Assembly (NCBI GenBank): GCA_027489375.1
Contig: JAIXZW010000005.1
Coordinates: 310,001 to 374,000 of the forward strand
From: Paracoccaceae bacterium
GTDB taxonomy: Bacteria > Pseudomonadota > Alphaproteobacteria > Rhodobacterales > Rhodobacteraceae
Direction of reading: 5' to 3'
Length of the DNA: 64,000 bases
This document shows, one piece after another, positions 1-9,664 of the stretch. Within the stretch, counting starts at the first letter, position 1. Each line of letters begins with the position of its first letter. Below the pieces are notes generated by a model that was given only the letters and a program-made list of their open reading frames with translations, ran no database searches and was not told the DNA's origin. The position numbers and the translations under genes are program-made.

Positions 1-1447
1 TCGCCCGTGCGATCCGTGCGATGCCTTCGCCGATCCGCGCGGGCTGGATCGAACTATAGGCAAGGCGATAGAAATTCCGCCGCTCCATCTCGGGCGCAAA
101 GAACACGCGCCCCGGTTCGATCAGCACCCCCTCGCCGCGCAACTGCAAAGCCAGCGCTTCCGTATCCACCCCCTCGGGCGCCCGCATCCAGAAGGACGAC
201 CCGCCAAAGCCCCCCTGCCCCGCCACGGTCAGGCCATTCGCGGCAATCGCCTCCTCCATCGCCAACCGCCGCTTGCGGAACGCCGCCTTCATCCGGTTCA
301 CCAACGCGTCGTAATGGCCAAGCGACAGGAAATAGGCCACCGTCCGCTGCATATGCCCCGGCGGATGCCGCAACACCTGCCCCCGCAGCGCCCGCGCCTC
401 GCGGATGAACCCCTCCGACCCCACAAGCCAGCCCAAGCGCAACCCCGGAAAGATCGACTTGGAAAACGATCCCGCATGCACCACCCGCCCCTCGGCGTCG
501 AGGCTCTTGAGCGAGGGCGAGACAGGCCGCAGGAAGCTCATCTCGAATTCGTAATCATCCTCGACCACGATGAAATTCCGCTCCGACGCCGCCCGAAGCA
601 GCGCCGTGCGCCGTGCCACGGGCAGGGTCGCATTGGTCGGGCAATGGTGGCTCGCCGTCAGAAGCACCACATCCACGCCTTGGGGCAGGGCTTCGGGCGG
701 CAGGCCTTCTGCATCCACATCCACCGCCACGACCCGCGCCCCCGTCTGCGCGACCATGCCCCTGAACTGCGGATAGCAGGGGTTCTCCAGCGCCACGGTC
801 TTGCCTGCGCCCAGCAGCACCTGCGCCGCGAGCCACAGCGCGTTCTGCGCCCCCATCGTCACCAGCACCTCGGACGGGCGCGCCACGATCCCCCGCCGCG
901 GCAGGATGTTGCGCAGGATGTATTCGATCAGCATCGGATCATCCTGATCGTAGTAATCCCCCGTCAATGTCTCGAAATCCCGCCGCCCCAAAGCCTGCAC
1001 CGCGCAAAGCCGCCAGTTCTGGTGGTCGAACAGCGTCGCATCCGCCTGCCCGTAGATGAAGGGATAGGGATAGGCCCGCCAATCCTCGGGCCGCTCCAGC
1101 CGTGGCTGCCCCGAAAAGCGCCGCCCCGTCACCGCCTCCCAATCCACCTTCTCCTCGCGCTTGGGCACGGGGCGAAAGGCGGGCTGCACCGGAACCCCCT
1201 CGCTCACATAATACCCCGACCGCCCCCTCGCCGTCAGGTAATCCGACGAGACAAGCTCGGTATAGGCCAGCGTCACCGTGATCCGGCTGACGCCCAGATG
1301 CTCGGCCAACCCGCGGCTCGACGGCATCCGGTCCCCCGCCCTGAACCGCCCCGACAGGATCCCTTCCGACACCATCTGCCGGATGCGCTGCTGCAAGGTT
1401 CCCGCAGCCCCCTGCGGCAAAAAGAAACTTTCGACCGGTATCGCCAT
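1..1447 (-). CDS. MocR-family (GntR HTH + class I aminotransferase) transcriptional regulator, 3' end outside window
   Basis: Reading the minus strand from the ATG at 1447 gives an open frame of about 482 residues that runs off the left edge. Residues about 15-80 form a GntR winged helix (MPSSRGLAEHLGVSRITVT). The rest is a fold-type I aminotransferase domain, with the PLP-lysine motif GSFSKSIFPGLRLGW placing the Schiff-base lysine near residue 330. Family knowledge: MocR proteins are cytoplasmic one-component regulators, often of PLP, taurine or GABA metabolism. The effector and target here are not evident, because the only neighbour seen is the divergent capsule gene. The visible length is close to the family norm of 460-500, so only a few C-terminal residues are probably missing. 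Confidence 0.88.
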   Translation of the reverse strand, partial: MAIPVESFFLPQGAAGTLQQRIRQMVSEGILSGRFRAGDRMPSSRGLAEHLGVSRITVTLAYTELVSSDYLTARGRSGYYVSEGVPVQPAFRPVPKREEKVDWEAVTGRRFSGQPRLERPEDWRAYPYPFIYGQADATLFDHQNWRLCAVQALGRRDFETLTGDYYDQDDPMLIEYILRNILPRRGIVARPSEVLVTMGAQNALWLAAQVLLGAGKTVALENPCYPQFRGMVAQTGARVVAVDVDAEGLPPEALPQGVDVVLLTASHHCPTNATLPVARRTALLRAASERNFIVVEDDYEFEMSFLRPVSPSLKSLDAEGRVVHAGSFSKSIFPGLRLGWLVGSEGFIREARALRGQVLRHPPGHMQRTVAYFLSLGHYDALVNRMKAAFRKRRLAMEEAIAANGLTVAGQGGFGGSSFWMRAPEGVDTEALALQLRGEGVLIEPGRVFFAPEMERRNFYRLAYSSIQPARIGEGIARIARA

Positions 1448-1515
1448 CTGGCCTGATCCTCGCACTGATCTGGCTATATCGACGCAACCGCGCCCGCAGG
1501 GCAACCCCTTCCCGC

Positions 1516-1650
1516 TTTCACGCTTGCTCAAATATCCTCGGGGGGCTTCCCTGCCCGCAAGGCAAGCGCTCCGCCGGCAAAGGGGGGCAGACAGCCCCCC
1601 GCCGCACCGCCCCTGACCACCCGCGAAGAATTTTTGCCAGAAAATTCTTC
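1516..1650. repeat. Composite intergenic element: dispersed motif copy plus two hairpins
   Basis: Most of the 274-bp gap between the MocR gene and kpsS is taken by three modules. The dispersed motif is at 1516-1545 (TTTCACGCTTGCTC, then AAATATCCTCGGGGGG). A G6/C6 hairpin with a CAGACAG-type centre is at 1582-1600. A perfect 10-bp stem with a 6-nt loop (GAAGAATTTT / AAAATTCTTC) is at 1625-1650. The same modules recur at 9.7, 51.4 and 52.6 kb. No ORF is supported here. Confidence 0.7.
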
Positions 1651-1721
1651 CTCCCCCGCGCCCTTCCCACCGCCCCCGCTTTTCGCCTATCTTCCGGATA
1701 GTCGTCACGACAGGTTCACGC

Positions 1722-3011
1722 ATGCGAGTATCCGGCCAAGGCCGCCATTTCCTTCTGCTCCAAGGCCCGCACGGCCCGTTCTTCCCGCAACTGGGCCGGA
1801 TGCTGCACGCCGCAGGGGCAAGCGTGCATCGCGTGGGCTTCAACCGCGGCGACCATGCCTTCTGGGCGGACCCCGCGACCTACATCCCCTATCGCGGCAC
1901 CCTCGACGACTGGCCCGCCACCTTCGCCCGCCTGATCGCCGACCACACCATCACCGACCTCGTCCTTTACGGCGACACCCGCCCGCTCCACGCCACGGCC
2001 ATCGCCGCCGCGCGCGACGCGGGCCTCACCGTGCATGTGTTCGAGGAAGGCTACCTCCGCCCCTACTGGATCACCTATGAACGCGGCGGCTCGAACGGCC
2101 ATTCCCGCCTCATGCAGATGACGCTGACCGAAATGCAGGCGACCCTCGCCCAAAGCGACCCCAGCCAACCCGACGCCCCCGCCCATTGGGGCGACATGCG
2201 CCAGCACATGTTCTGGGGCGCGCTCTACCACTGGTTCGTCTTCGCGGGCTTCTGGGACTACCGCGCCTACCGCCCGCACCGCGACATCTCGGTCTGGCAA
2301 GAGGCGAAGCTCCACCTCCGCCGCCTCCTCCTCCAACCCCTGCACAGGTGGGAGCGGAAATTTGCCACCGCCCGAATCCGCCGCGGCGGCTTTCCCTATC
2401 ACATCGTGCTCCTGCAACTCGAACACGACGCCAGCTTCCGCGCCCATTCGCCCTTTTCCAGCATGGCGGACTTTGCCGAGACGGTGATCGACGGCTTCGC
2501 ACGGGGCGCCCCGCCCCATCACCACCTCGTCTTCAAGGCCCACCCGCTCGAGGATGACCGCACCCCCCTGCGCGCGATGATCCGCGCAACCGCAGCCCGC
2601 CACGGCCTGTCCGCCCGCATCCATTTCGTGCGCGGCGGCAAACTTGCCCAACTGCTCGACCACGCCCGCAGCGCCGTCACCGTGAACTCCACCGCAGGGC
2701 AGCAGGCGCTCTGGCGCGGACTTCCGCTCAAGGCCTTCGGACAGGCGATCTATGCCAAACCCGAATTCGTCTCGACGCAAAGCCCCGCCGATTTCTTCGC
2801 AGCCCCCACCCGCCCCGATGCCCGCGCCTATCGCGATTTCCGCCGCTATCTGCTTGAAACCTCACAAATTCCCGGCGGCTTCTACTCTGCCTCCGGCCGC
2901 CGCGCGCTGCTCCGGCAGGTCGTCGACCTCATGCTTGCGGCCGAAGACCCCTATGACGCCCTGCGCATCGGCAACGCGTCCCCAAGGCAACAGTTCTATG
3001 CCATCGGCTGA
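1722..3011 (+). CDS. kpsS: KpsS-like capsule beta-Kdo transferase / capsular polysaccharide export protein
   Basis: A 429-residue cytoplasmic protein of the KpsS family. By family knowledge it adds the first beta-Kdo of the poly-Kdo linker to lyso-phosphatidylglycerol, the lipid anchor of ABC-exported (group 2/3) capsules. Seen: the FEEGYLRPYWITYERGG block near residue 110, the conserved HLVFKAHPLEDDR block near 270, and VNSTAGQQALWRGLPLKAFG near 330, which are typical of this retaining transferase family. The ATG at 1722 fits the family N-terminus (GRHFLLLQGPHGPFF). It is the first of three plus-strand genes with an export lipoprotein and a KpsC-like enzyme. KpsM/T/E are not in the window. 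Confidence 0.85.
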   Translation: MRVSGQGRHFLLLQGPHGPFFPQLGRMLHAAGASVHRVGFNRGDHAFWADPATYIPYRGTLDDWPATFARLIADHTITDLVLYGDTRPLHATAIAAARDAGLTVHVFEEGYLRPYWITYERGGSNGHSRLMQMTLTEMQATLAQSDPSQPDAPAHWGDMRQHMFWGALYHWFVFAGFWDYRAYRPHRDISVWQEAKLHLRRLLLQPLHRWERKFATARIRRGGFPYHIVLLQLEHDASFRAHSPFSSMADFAETVIDGFARGAPPHHHLVFKAHPLEDDRTPLRAMIRATAARHGLSARIHFVRGGKLAQLLDHARSAVTVNSTAGQQALWRGLPLKAFGQAIYAKPEFVSTQSPADFFAAPTRPDARAYRDFRRYLLETSQIPGGFYSASGRRALLRQVVDLMLAAEDPYDALRIGNASPRQQFYAIG

Positions 3012-3112
3012 CCTTTCGGCGGTCCACACCCAAGTCACTTGGCAAATAACCCAGTCTTCCTGTAGTCTTGTCGTCAAAACTTGAGGCAAACTCCATTCAA
3101 GGAGCCCGGGCA

Positions 3113-4240
3113 GTGGCAATGTCGGTATCCAGCGGGGCCAAGGTCGTGGCCCTTTCGTTGCTTTGTGCAACCGTCGCCGCATGCGGTCTGCCGCGCAGCG
3201 GTCCGAACAAATCCGAAATCTACCGCGGTTCGGTGCTGAAACAGGGCGACGCCTTCATCGTGCAGGTCAACAGCCGCGTCACGCGCGCCACCTCGGTCAC
3301 GCCCTCCTACGGCTTCTCCAACGCCTTCCTCAACGCGGGCGTCCTCGGCTCCGACCAGATCGCCGCGGGCGACAAGCTCTCGCTCACCGTCTACGAAAAC
3401 GTCAAGGATGACCCGCTGCTCGGCAACACGGGCCAGCGCCTCTCGCAGCTCAACGAATTGCAGGTCGACGGTTCCGGCGAAATCTTCATCCCCTACGCGG
3501 GCCGCATCAGGGCCGCCGGCAAATCGCCCGAAGAACTGCGCAACGAGATCGCAGGCAAACTCGACAGCCAGACCCCCGACCCGCAGGTCATCGTCCAGCG
3601 CATCGCGGGCGACGGCTCGACGGTGTCGATCTCCGGCGAGGCGAATGCCCAAGGCATCTACGCCATCGAGCGCCCGACCCGCACGCTCTCGACCATGCTC
3701 GCCCGCGCGGGCGGGGTGAAGATCGAGCCGGGCCAGGCCATCATCCGCCTGACGCGGAACGGCCACACAGGCAAGGTCTGGCTGCAAGACCTTTACGAAA
3801 ACCCCGCGCTCGACATCGCGCTGCGCCCCGGCGACCAGATCGTGGTGGAAAAGGACAGCCGCGCCTTCACCGCCCTCGGGGCCACCGGCGCACAGAACCG
3901 CGTGCCGTTCGAGACACAGACGCTGTCGGCCATCGAAGCCATCGCCATCGTCGGCGGCCTGAACACCAACATCGCCGACCCGACGGGCGTCTTCGTCTTC
4001 CGCAACGAACCGTCCGAAATCGCCAACGCCGTGCTTGGCCGCAACGATCTCGTCGGTGCGCAGCGCATGGTCTACGTGCTCGACCTCACGCAGCCGACGG
4101 GCATGTTCGAAGCTCGCGATTTCCTCGTGCGGGATGGCGATACCGTCTACGTCACCGAAGCGCCCTACGTGCAATGGCAAAAGACGATCAGCGCCGTCAC
4201 GGGCACAACCTCGGCAGCCAATACGCTCACCGGCCAGTAA
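3113..4240 (+). CDS. Outer-membrane polysaccharide export lipoprotein (OPX, KpsD/Wza-like)
   Basis: A polysaccharide export protein that would form the periplasmic/outer-membrane channel for capsule export. The GTG at 3113 is chosen because AAGGAG (3099-3104) lies 8 nt upstream; an in-frame ATG at 3119 is the alternative. The N-terminus is a lipoprotein signal ending in the lipobox VAAC (Cys about residue 22). A poly-export domain follows (AAGDKLSLTVYENV ... LNELQVDGSGEIFIPYAGRI, about residues 75-170), then SLBB-like segments (VSISGEANAQGIYAI and the C-terminal third). It sits between the two Kdo-transferase genes, 101 bp after kpsS, so all three probably act in one capsule pathway. Which OPX subgroup it belongs to is not settled by eye. 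Confidence 0.85.
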   Translation: MAMSVSSGAKVVALSLLCATVAACGLPRSGPNKSEIYRGSVLKQGDAFIVQVNSRVTRATSVTPSYGFSNAFLNAGVLGSDQIAAGDKLSLTVYENVKDDPLLGNTGQRLSQLNELQVDGSGEIFIPYAGRIRAAGKSPEELRNEIAGKLDSQTPDPQVIVQRIAGDGSTVSISGEANAQGIYAIERPTRTLSTMLARAGGVKIEPGQAIIRLTRNGHTGKVWLQDLYENPALDIALRPGDQIVVEKDSRAFTALGATGAQNRVPFETQTLSAIEAIAIVGGLNTNIADPTGVFVFRNEPSEIANAVLGRNDLVGAQRMVYVLDLTQPTGMFEARDFLVRDGDTVYVTEAPYVQWQKTISAVTGTTSAANTLTGQ

Positions 4241-4245
4241 CGGCC

Positions 4246-6297
4246 GTGGCCCCGCCCCCGATCACGACCGCCGCGGGCTTTCCACGGCGGTTGTTCTTTT
4301 TGAACGGCGGCTTTCTGGCCCCCCGCATCCGACGCATCCTTGCGCTTTGCGGTCACGAGCTGCGCTTCGGCATCCCGACTGCCGGCGACGGGCTGGTCGC
4401 CTGGGGCAAATCACCGACAGCATGGCGGGCAGAACGCATGGCGCAACGGCGCGACCTGCCGCTTGTCCGTGTCGAGGATGCCTTCCTTCGCTCGCTCCGC
4501 ACGGGACGGCAGGGCGATGCCCCGCTCGGACTTCTGGTCGACCCTGTCGGGGTGCACTTCGACGCCTCGCAACCTTCCCTGATCGAACATCTGGCCGCGA
4601 CCCATCCGCTCGACGACTCAACGCTGCTTGGCCGCGCCCGCGATGGCATCGCCCGTCTGCAAGCGCTCGACTTGTCCAAATACAACATTCACGACACCAC
4701 GCTTCCGCCCCCCGCAGCGGGTTACGTTCTGGTGATCGACCAGACCCGGAACGATGCCTCCATCGCCCATTCCGGCGCTTCCGCGGTGACATTTGCCGAA
4801 ATGCTGGCCCAAGCGGCAACCGACCACCCCTCTGCCCGCATCATCGTCAAGACCCACCCCGAAACCGCCCTCGGCCTGCGCGCGGGCCACTTCGATCCCG
4901 CCACCCTGCCGCCCAATGCCTCGCTGCTGACCGCCCCCGTCTCGCCTTGGGCGTTGCTGAACGGGGCCATCGCGGTCTATGCCGTTTCAAGCCAACTCGG
5001 TTTTGAAGCGATCCTCGCCGGACATCGGCCGCATATCTTCGGCCAACCCTTCTATGCCGGATGGGGCCTGACCTACGACCACGCCGCGATCCCGCGCCGC
5101 AAGCGCAACCTGACCCGTGCGCAACTCTTCGCCGTGGCGATGATCCTTGCGCCCACATGGTATGACCCCTGCCGCGACCGGCTCTGCACTTTTGAAGAGG
5201 CCGTCGACCAGTTCGAAGCGGAAACCCGCGCCTTCCGGCAGGACCGTGCCGGATATGTCGCCTTGGGCATGAGGCTCTGGAAACGCCCCCGACTGCAACA
5301 GGTCTTCGGGCGCGAACGGCCCGTCCGCTTTGCCGGAACCCCGCAAGGCGCCATCGCATCGGCACGCGCCACGAACCGCCCTCTCCTTCTCTGGGCCAAT
5401 GCCGAACCCGACCTGCCGCCCGACCTTCGAGCCTACCGCTGCGAAGACGGCTTCCTGCGCTCTCGCGGATTGGGCGCAGACCTGGTCCCTCCGCTCAGCC
5501 TCGTCACCGATGACCTCGGCATCTACTACGACCCGCGCAGGGAAAGCCGCCTCGAACGTCTCATCGCGGCCCCCCTTCCCGCAGGGGGAGGGGCGCGGGC
5601 CGAACGCCTTTTGTCGCGCCTGATCGGCGAGGGGCTGTCGAAATACAATCTGGGCCAATCCGTGCCCGACCTGCCCGAAGGCCACCGCATCCTCGTTCCC
5701 GGACAGGTCGAGGATGACGCCTCCATCCGCCTCGGCGCGGCCAATGTCAGCACGAACCGCGCCCTGCTCGAAGCCGCGCGCGCGGCGAACCCCGACGCGG
5801 TGATCGTCTACAAGCCCCATCCCGATGTCGAAGCGGGCCTCCGCCCCGGTGCCATTGCAGAGGCTGATCTGGCCGGATTGGCCGACGCCATCGCCCGCAA
5901 CGCTGACCCGATCGCCCTGATCGACGCCTGTGCCGAGGTCTGGACCATGACCTCGCTCCTCGGTTTCGAGGCGCTGATCCGCCGCAAACCCGTCACCACC
6001 CTCGGCGCGCCCTTCTACGCCGGCTGGGGTCTCACCCGCGATCTCGGCCCTGTGCCGGAACGCCGCCTGCGCCTGCCCGATGGCGGCAGACGCCCCCCCG
6101 TCGCGCTGCACGCATTGGTGCATGCCGCCCTTATCGCCTATCCGCGCTACTATGACCCCGTCACCCGCCGTCCCTGCCCGCCCGAGGTGGCGCTGGAACG
6201 GCTCGCATCCGGCAAATTCCCCGCGCCAGGCGCGCTGAACCGCCTGCTCGCCAAGGCACAAGGAGCCTTGGCGGGGCAATCGTGGCTCTGGCGCTAG
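4246..6297 (+). CDS. kpsC: KpsC-like bifunctional beta-Kdo transferase for capsule anchor
   Basis: A large two-module protein homologous to KpsC, which by family knowledge extends the poly-Kdo linker with alternating linkages. Both modules show the same signatures: RVEDAFLRSL, GVHFDAS, LSKYNIHD and a KTHPE block in the first (about residues 60-330); YRCEDGFLRSRGLG, LGIYYDPRRES, LSKYNLGQS, VPGQVEDDASI, VYKPHPDVE and TMTSLLGFEALI in the second (about 380-640). The repeat structure matches the two active sites of KpsC. The start is uncertain: GTG 4246 follows the previous stop by 5 nt, while an ATG at 4174 would overlap it by 67 bp. Neither has a good ribosome binding site. The stop TAG shares CTAG with the stop of the convergent pilin-like gene. 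Confidence 0.85.
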   Translation: MAPPPITTAAGFPRRLFFLNGGFLAPRIRRILALCGHELRFGIPTAGDGLVAWGKSPTAWRAERMAQRRDLPLVRVEDAFLRSLRTGRQGDAPLGLLVDPVGVHFDASQPSLIEHLAATHPLDDSTLLGRARDGIARLQALDLSKYNIHDTTLPPPAAGYVLVIDQTRNDASIAHSGASAVTFAEMLAQAATDHPSARIIVKTHPETALGLRAGHFDPATLPPNASLLTAPVSPWALLNGAIAVYAVSSQLGFEAILAGHRPHIFGQPFYAGWGLTYDHAAIPRRKRNLTRAQLFAVAMILAPTWYDPCRDRLCTFEEAVDQFEAETRAFRQDRAGYVALGMRLWKRPRLQQVFGRERPVRFAGTPQGAIASARATNRPLLLWANAEPDLPPDLRAYRCEDGFLRSRGLGADLVPPLSLVTDDLGIYYDPRRESRLERLIAAPLPAGGGARAERLLSRLIGEGLSKYNLGQSVPDLPEGHRILVPGQVEDDASIRLGAANVSTNRALLEAARAANPDAVIVYKPHPDVEAGLRPGAIAEADLAGLADAIARNADPIALIDACAEVWTMTSLLGFEALIRRKPVTTLGAPFYAGWGLTRDLGPVPERRLRLPDGGRRPPVALHALVHAALIAYPRYYDPVTRRPCPPEVALERLASGKFPAPGALNRLLAKAQGALAGQSWLWR

Positions 6298-6953
6298 GGC
6301 CGCGTGAAACTTTGCAGGCACCCCGAATTCGGGCATTTGATCGTGAAGAGGGCACCGCTAACAGTGTTGCTATACAACCCGTAGACGTTCGATCCCGTGC
6401 CGCTGACGGTGCTGACCAAGGTATAAGTGCCCGCCGGCAGCGAATTGACATTGACCCAATTGCTGACATTGGGCGTTGGCACGGGCGAGGGCGCCACCGT
6501 AACCGTCGTGGTCGGCGATGCCGAAGGCGTCACGGTCGAGGTTGGTGACACCGTCGGCGTCGGACTGTCCACGGGCGTGGGGCTGACCGTCGGGGTCGGG
6601 CTGTCCACGGATGTCGGGCTGGCCGTGGTCGTCGGGCTGGCCGATGCGGTTGGCGTTACCGTGGCCGTCGGGCTGGCCGATGCGACAGGTGTCACCGTGC
6701 CCTGCGGCGTCGGTGTGCCGCCCGTCCCTTCGACAGCAACCGTGATCCCGGTTCCCGATTGCGCAATCGTATCGAGAGGGGCCCTTCCCTGCGCATCCAG
6801 CCCCTGAACGATGAAAACCACCGCCACGGCCGCCGCCCCGCCGATCCCGCCAAGGAGCAGCAGATATTCCGTCAGCGAAAGCCCGCTTTCCTCTGCAAGG
6901 AAAGCCTTGAAACCCGTTCCCCTATTGGAACGTTCGTCCTTTTTGAAAGCCAT
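6294..6953 (-). CDS. Flp-type prepilin-like protein with long Pro/Thr/Ser repeat tail
   Basis: A 219-residue protein from the ATG at 6953. The N-terminus looks like a type IVb (Flp) prepilin: a charged leader, then ESGLSLTEYLLLLGG. Gly24 is a candidate prepilin-peptidase site, with Glu at +5 and Tyr at +6 of the mature chain followed by a hydrophobic helix (GGAAAVAVVFIV). After a short linker comes about 95 residues of low-complexity T/S/P/V repeats (SPTPTVSPTPVDSPTPTV) and a C-terminal domain of about 50 residues with CPNSGC. Known Flp pilins are only 50-70 residues, so the tail is unusual. No tad/cpa genes are nearby. It could be a minor pilin, a surface pseudopilin or a TadE-like anchor. 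The prepilin motif is seen; the function is inferred. Confidence 0.6.
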   Translation of the reverse strand: MAFKKDERSNRGTGFKAFLAEESGLSLTEYLLLLGGIGGAAAVAVVFIVQGLDAQGRAPLDTIAQSGTGITVAVEGTGGTPTPQGTVTPVASASPTATVTPTASASPTTTASPTSVDSPTPTVSPTPVDSPTPTVSPTSTVTPSASPTTTVTVAPSPVPTPNVSNWVNVNSLPAGTYTLVSTVSGTGSNVYGLYSNTVSGALFTIKCPNSGCLQSFTRP

Positions 6954-7064
6954 TTCAGGCGTGCCCCACCCGTTTGAATGGAGCAAAGACTAACCGAAGG
7001 GCGCTGTCGAACCAAGTAAGGTTTATTAATAAAGCACCTCTGGACGCTTTCAGACACACTTTTA

Positions 7065-7562
7065 TCAGTAAATGTATCGAATTTGCTCGCCCCAGAACCG
7101 TTCCAGCCGACGCAAGAACTGGTTCACGTCTTCCATACCTGCCACCGACACGCCGCTCTTCACCGCAAGCAGACCTGCATGGCGACGGAACAACTCGGCG
7201 ATCTGGCCCCGCATCCCGCGCCCCTTTTCCGTCAGCTTCACCCGCACCGAGCGGCGATCCACCTCCGACCGCTGGTGGTGCAGATAGCCAAGATCGACCA
7301 GCTTCTTCAGGTTGTAGCTGACGTTGCTGCCCTGATAATAGCCACGGGACTTCAACTCGCCCGCCGTCACCTCGTGCTCGGCGATGTTGAACAGCAAGAG
7401 CGCCTGCACGGGGTTGATCTCTTCCACCCCCAACCGCTCGAACTCGTCCTTGATCACATCCAGAAGCAAGCGGTGCAAACGCTCGATCAGCGCCATGTTT
7501 TCAAGATAGCCCTGCAATACCAGCGTTTCCGACCCGTCGCGGATCGCCACCTGAACCGTCAT
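7065..7562 (-). CDS. ldtR: MarR-family transcriptional regulator (LdtR-like)
   Basis: A 165-residue winged-helix regulator. The ATG at 7562 is preceded by AGGAGGG with good spacing, which rules out the longer upstream frame. The MarR core lies at about residues 40-140: INPVQALLLFNIAEHEVTAGELKSRG, then YQGSNVSYNLKKLVDLGYL (recognition helix) and DRRSVRVKLTEKGR (wing). The sequence resembles the alphaproteobacterial LdtR group, which in Liberibacter and Sinorhizobium controls an L,D-transpeptidase and cell-wall/osmotic responses; no such gene is adjacent here. It lies upstream of the pilin-like gene and downstream of sdhE, all on the minus strand. The gene name is by resemblance only. Confidence 0.75.
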   Translation of the reverse strand: MTVQVAIRDGSETLVLQGYLENMALIERLHRLLLDVIKDEFERLGVEEINPVQALLLFNIAEHEVTAGELKSRGYYQGSNVSYNLKKLVDLGYLHHQRSEVDRRSVRVKLTEKGRGMRGQIAELFRRHAGLLAVKSGVSVAGMEDVNQFLRRLERFWGEQIRYIY

Positions 7563-7643
7563 ATTCGCGCCCTCCTGTCCAGCCTTCGGGTGACAGAATC
7601 GGCGCAAAATCCCAAGATCGGGTAAACGTCAGTCCGCCGGACT

Positions 7644-7919
7644 TCAGCCCTTCGGCACCAACCGCGCCCGCGCGAAAGCCGCGATTTCCGCAAGCAGCCC
7701 CGCAATCGGCGCGGGCGGCTCGGCCTGACCGAAGACCCAAGCCATCAGGTCCTGATCGTTCTCGGCCAGCAGCGCCTCATAAACCTCCAGCCGCGCCGCA
7801 TCCAGCGTGCCCAGATGCGCATCCGCCCAGGGGCCAAGGATCAGGTCCATCTCCTTGGTCCCGCGCCGCCAGCTCCGCATCCCCATCCGCTTCAGGCGCG
7901 CCTCCGCCGTCTCGACCAT
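7644..7919 (-). CDS. sdhE: Succinate dehydrogenase assembly factor SdhE (FAD assembly factor)
   Basis: A 91-residue protein of the SdhE/SDH5 family, which promotes covalent FAD attachment to the SdhA flavoprotein in the cytoplasm. The hallmark RGTKEMDLILG (the RGxxE motif) lies near residue 17, followed by the helical stretch LDAARLEVYEALLAENDQDLMAWVFG. The ATG at 7919 is preferred because GAGGAA lies just upstream; an ATG at 7931 has no ribosome binding site. Length matches the family (80-95). It starts 93 bp from the divergent aminotransferase gene, and a degenerate hairpin repeat sits between them. The sdh operon is not in the window. Confidence 0.88.
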   Translation of the reverse strand: MVETAEARLKRMGMRSWRRGTKEMDLILGPWADAHLGTLDAARLEVYEALLAENDQDLMAWVFGQAEPPAPIAGLLAEIAAFARARLVPKG

Positions 7920-7945
7920 GCCGTTCCTCATCCAAGCTTGAACCC

Positions 7946-9215
<1,270 letters not shown>

Positions 9216-9226
9216 AAGGTGAAGCC

Positions 9227-9643
9227 ATGTCGGGCGACCTGCCTGAATTCTACTTCCGCATCCGCGAGAACGGCGCGACGGTGTTTCGGATCGATACCGA
9301 AAACCGCCAGCGCCGGATCGAGATGGAAGAGATCGCCGTCGTCAACGTCCGCAACGGCAACGTCAAACCCCACGGCGACCGCCCCCTGACCGGGGCGGAG
9401 ACCAAGGCCATAGCCGACTGGATGGAAGCCCGCCTCGCCCTTCTGGCCAGCCGCGACATCGACGACATCTTCCGCGCCGTTGACCACATGAACCTGACCA
9501 CGCAATGGGCGCAGTCGAAAGCGACCGACGACCAGCTCGAAGCCGTGACCGACACGCTGCTTCTGGCCATGCACGACCTGCGCTCGGTCCTCGTCCGCAA
9601 AAAGGCCGACCGCCTGCTCAAGGCGCAGAAGGCAGCGGAATAG
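9227..9643 (+). CDS. Conserved hypothetical protein downstream of aspartate aminotransferase
   Basis: A 138-residue soluble protein with no recognised domain. The N-terminal half (PEFYFRIRENGATVFRID ... NVRNGNVKPHG) looks like a small beta-rich segment. The C-terminal two thirds is helical and charged (ETKAIADWMEARLALLASRDIDDIF), ending in a Lys-rich tail. Third-position GC and codon use match the neighbours. The 11-bp spacing from the upstream aminotransferase gene suggests a shared transcript. I cannot assign a function. Confidence 0.75.
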   Translation: MSGDLPEFYFRIRENGATVFRIDTENRQRRIEMEEIAVVNVRNGNVKPHGDRPLTGAETKAIADWMEARLALLASRDIDDIFRAVDHMNLTTQWAQSKATDDQLEAVTDTLLLAMHDLRSVLVRKKADRLLKAQKAAE

Positions 9644-9664
9644 ACGGTCTTCCTGCGAAAGATC

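Noticed and set aside
3039-3066. Promoter TTGGCA / TGTAGT upstream of the export lipoprotein gene
   Set aside because: Spacing is 16 bp, but the -10 match is poor and kpsS reads into it. Not enough to call a promoter.
6470-6720. Direct repeats considered as a CRISPR array or tandem-repeat locus
   Set aside because: The repeats are short, irregular and in frame with the pilin-like gene (SPT/VDSPTP codons). There are no spacers of constant length.
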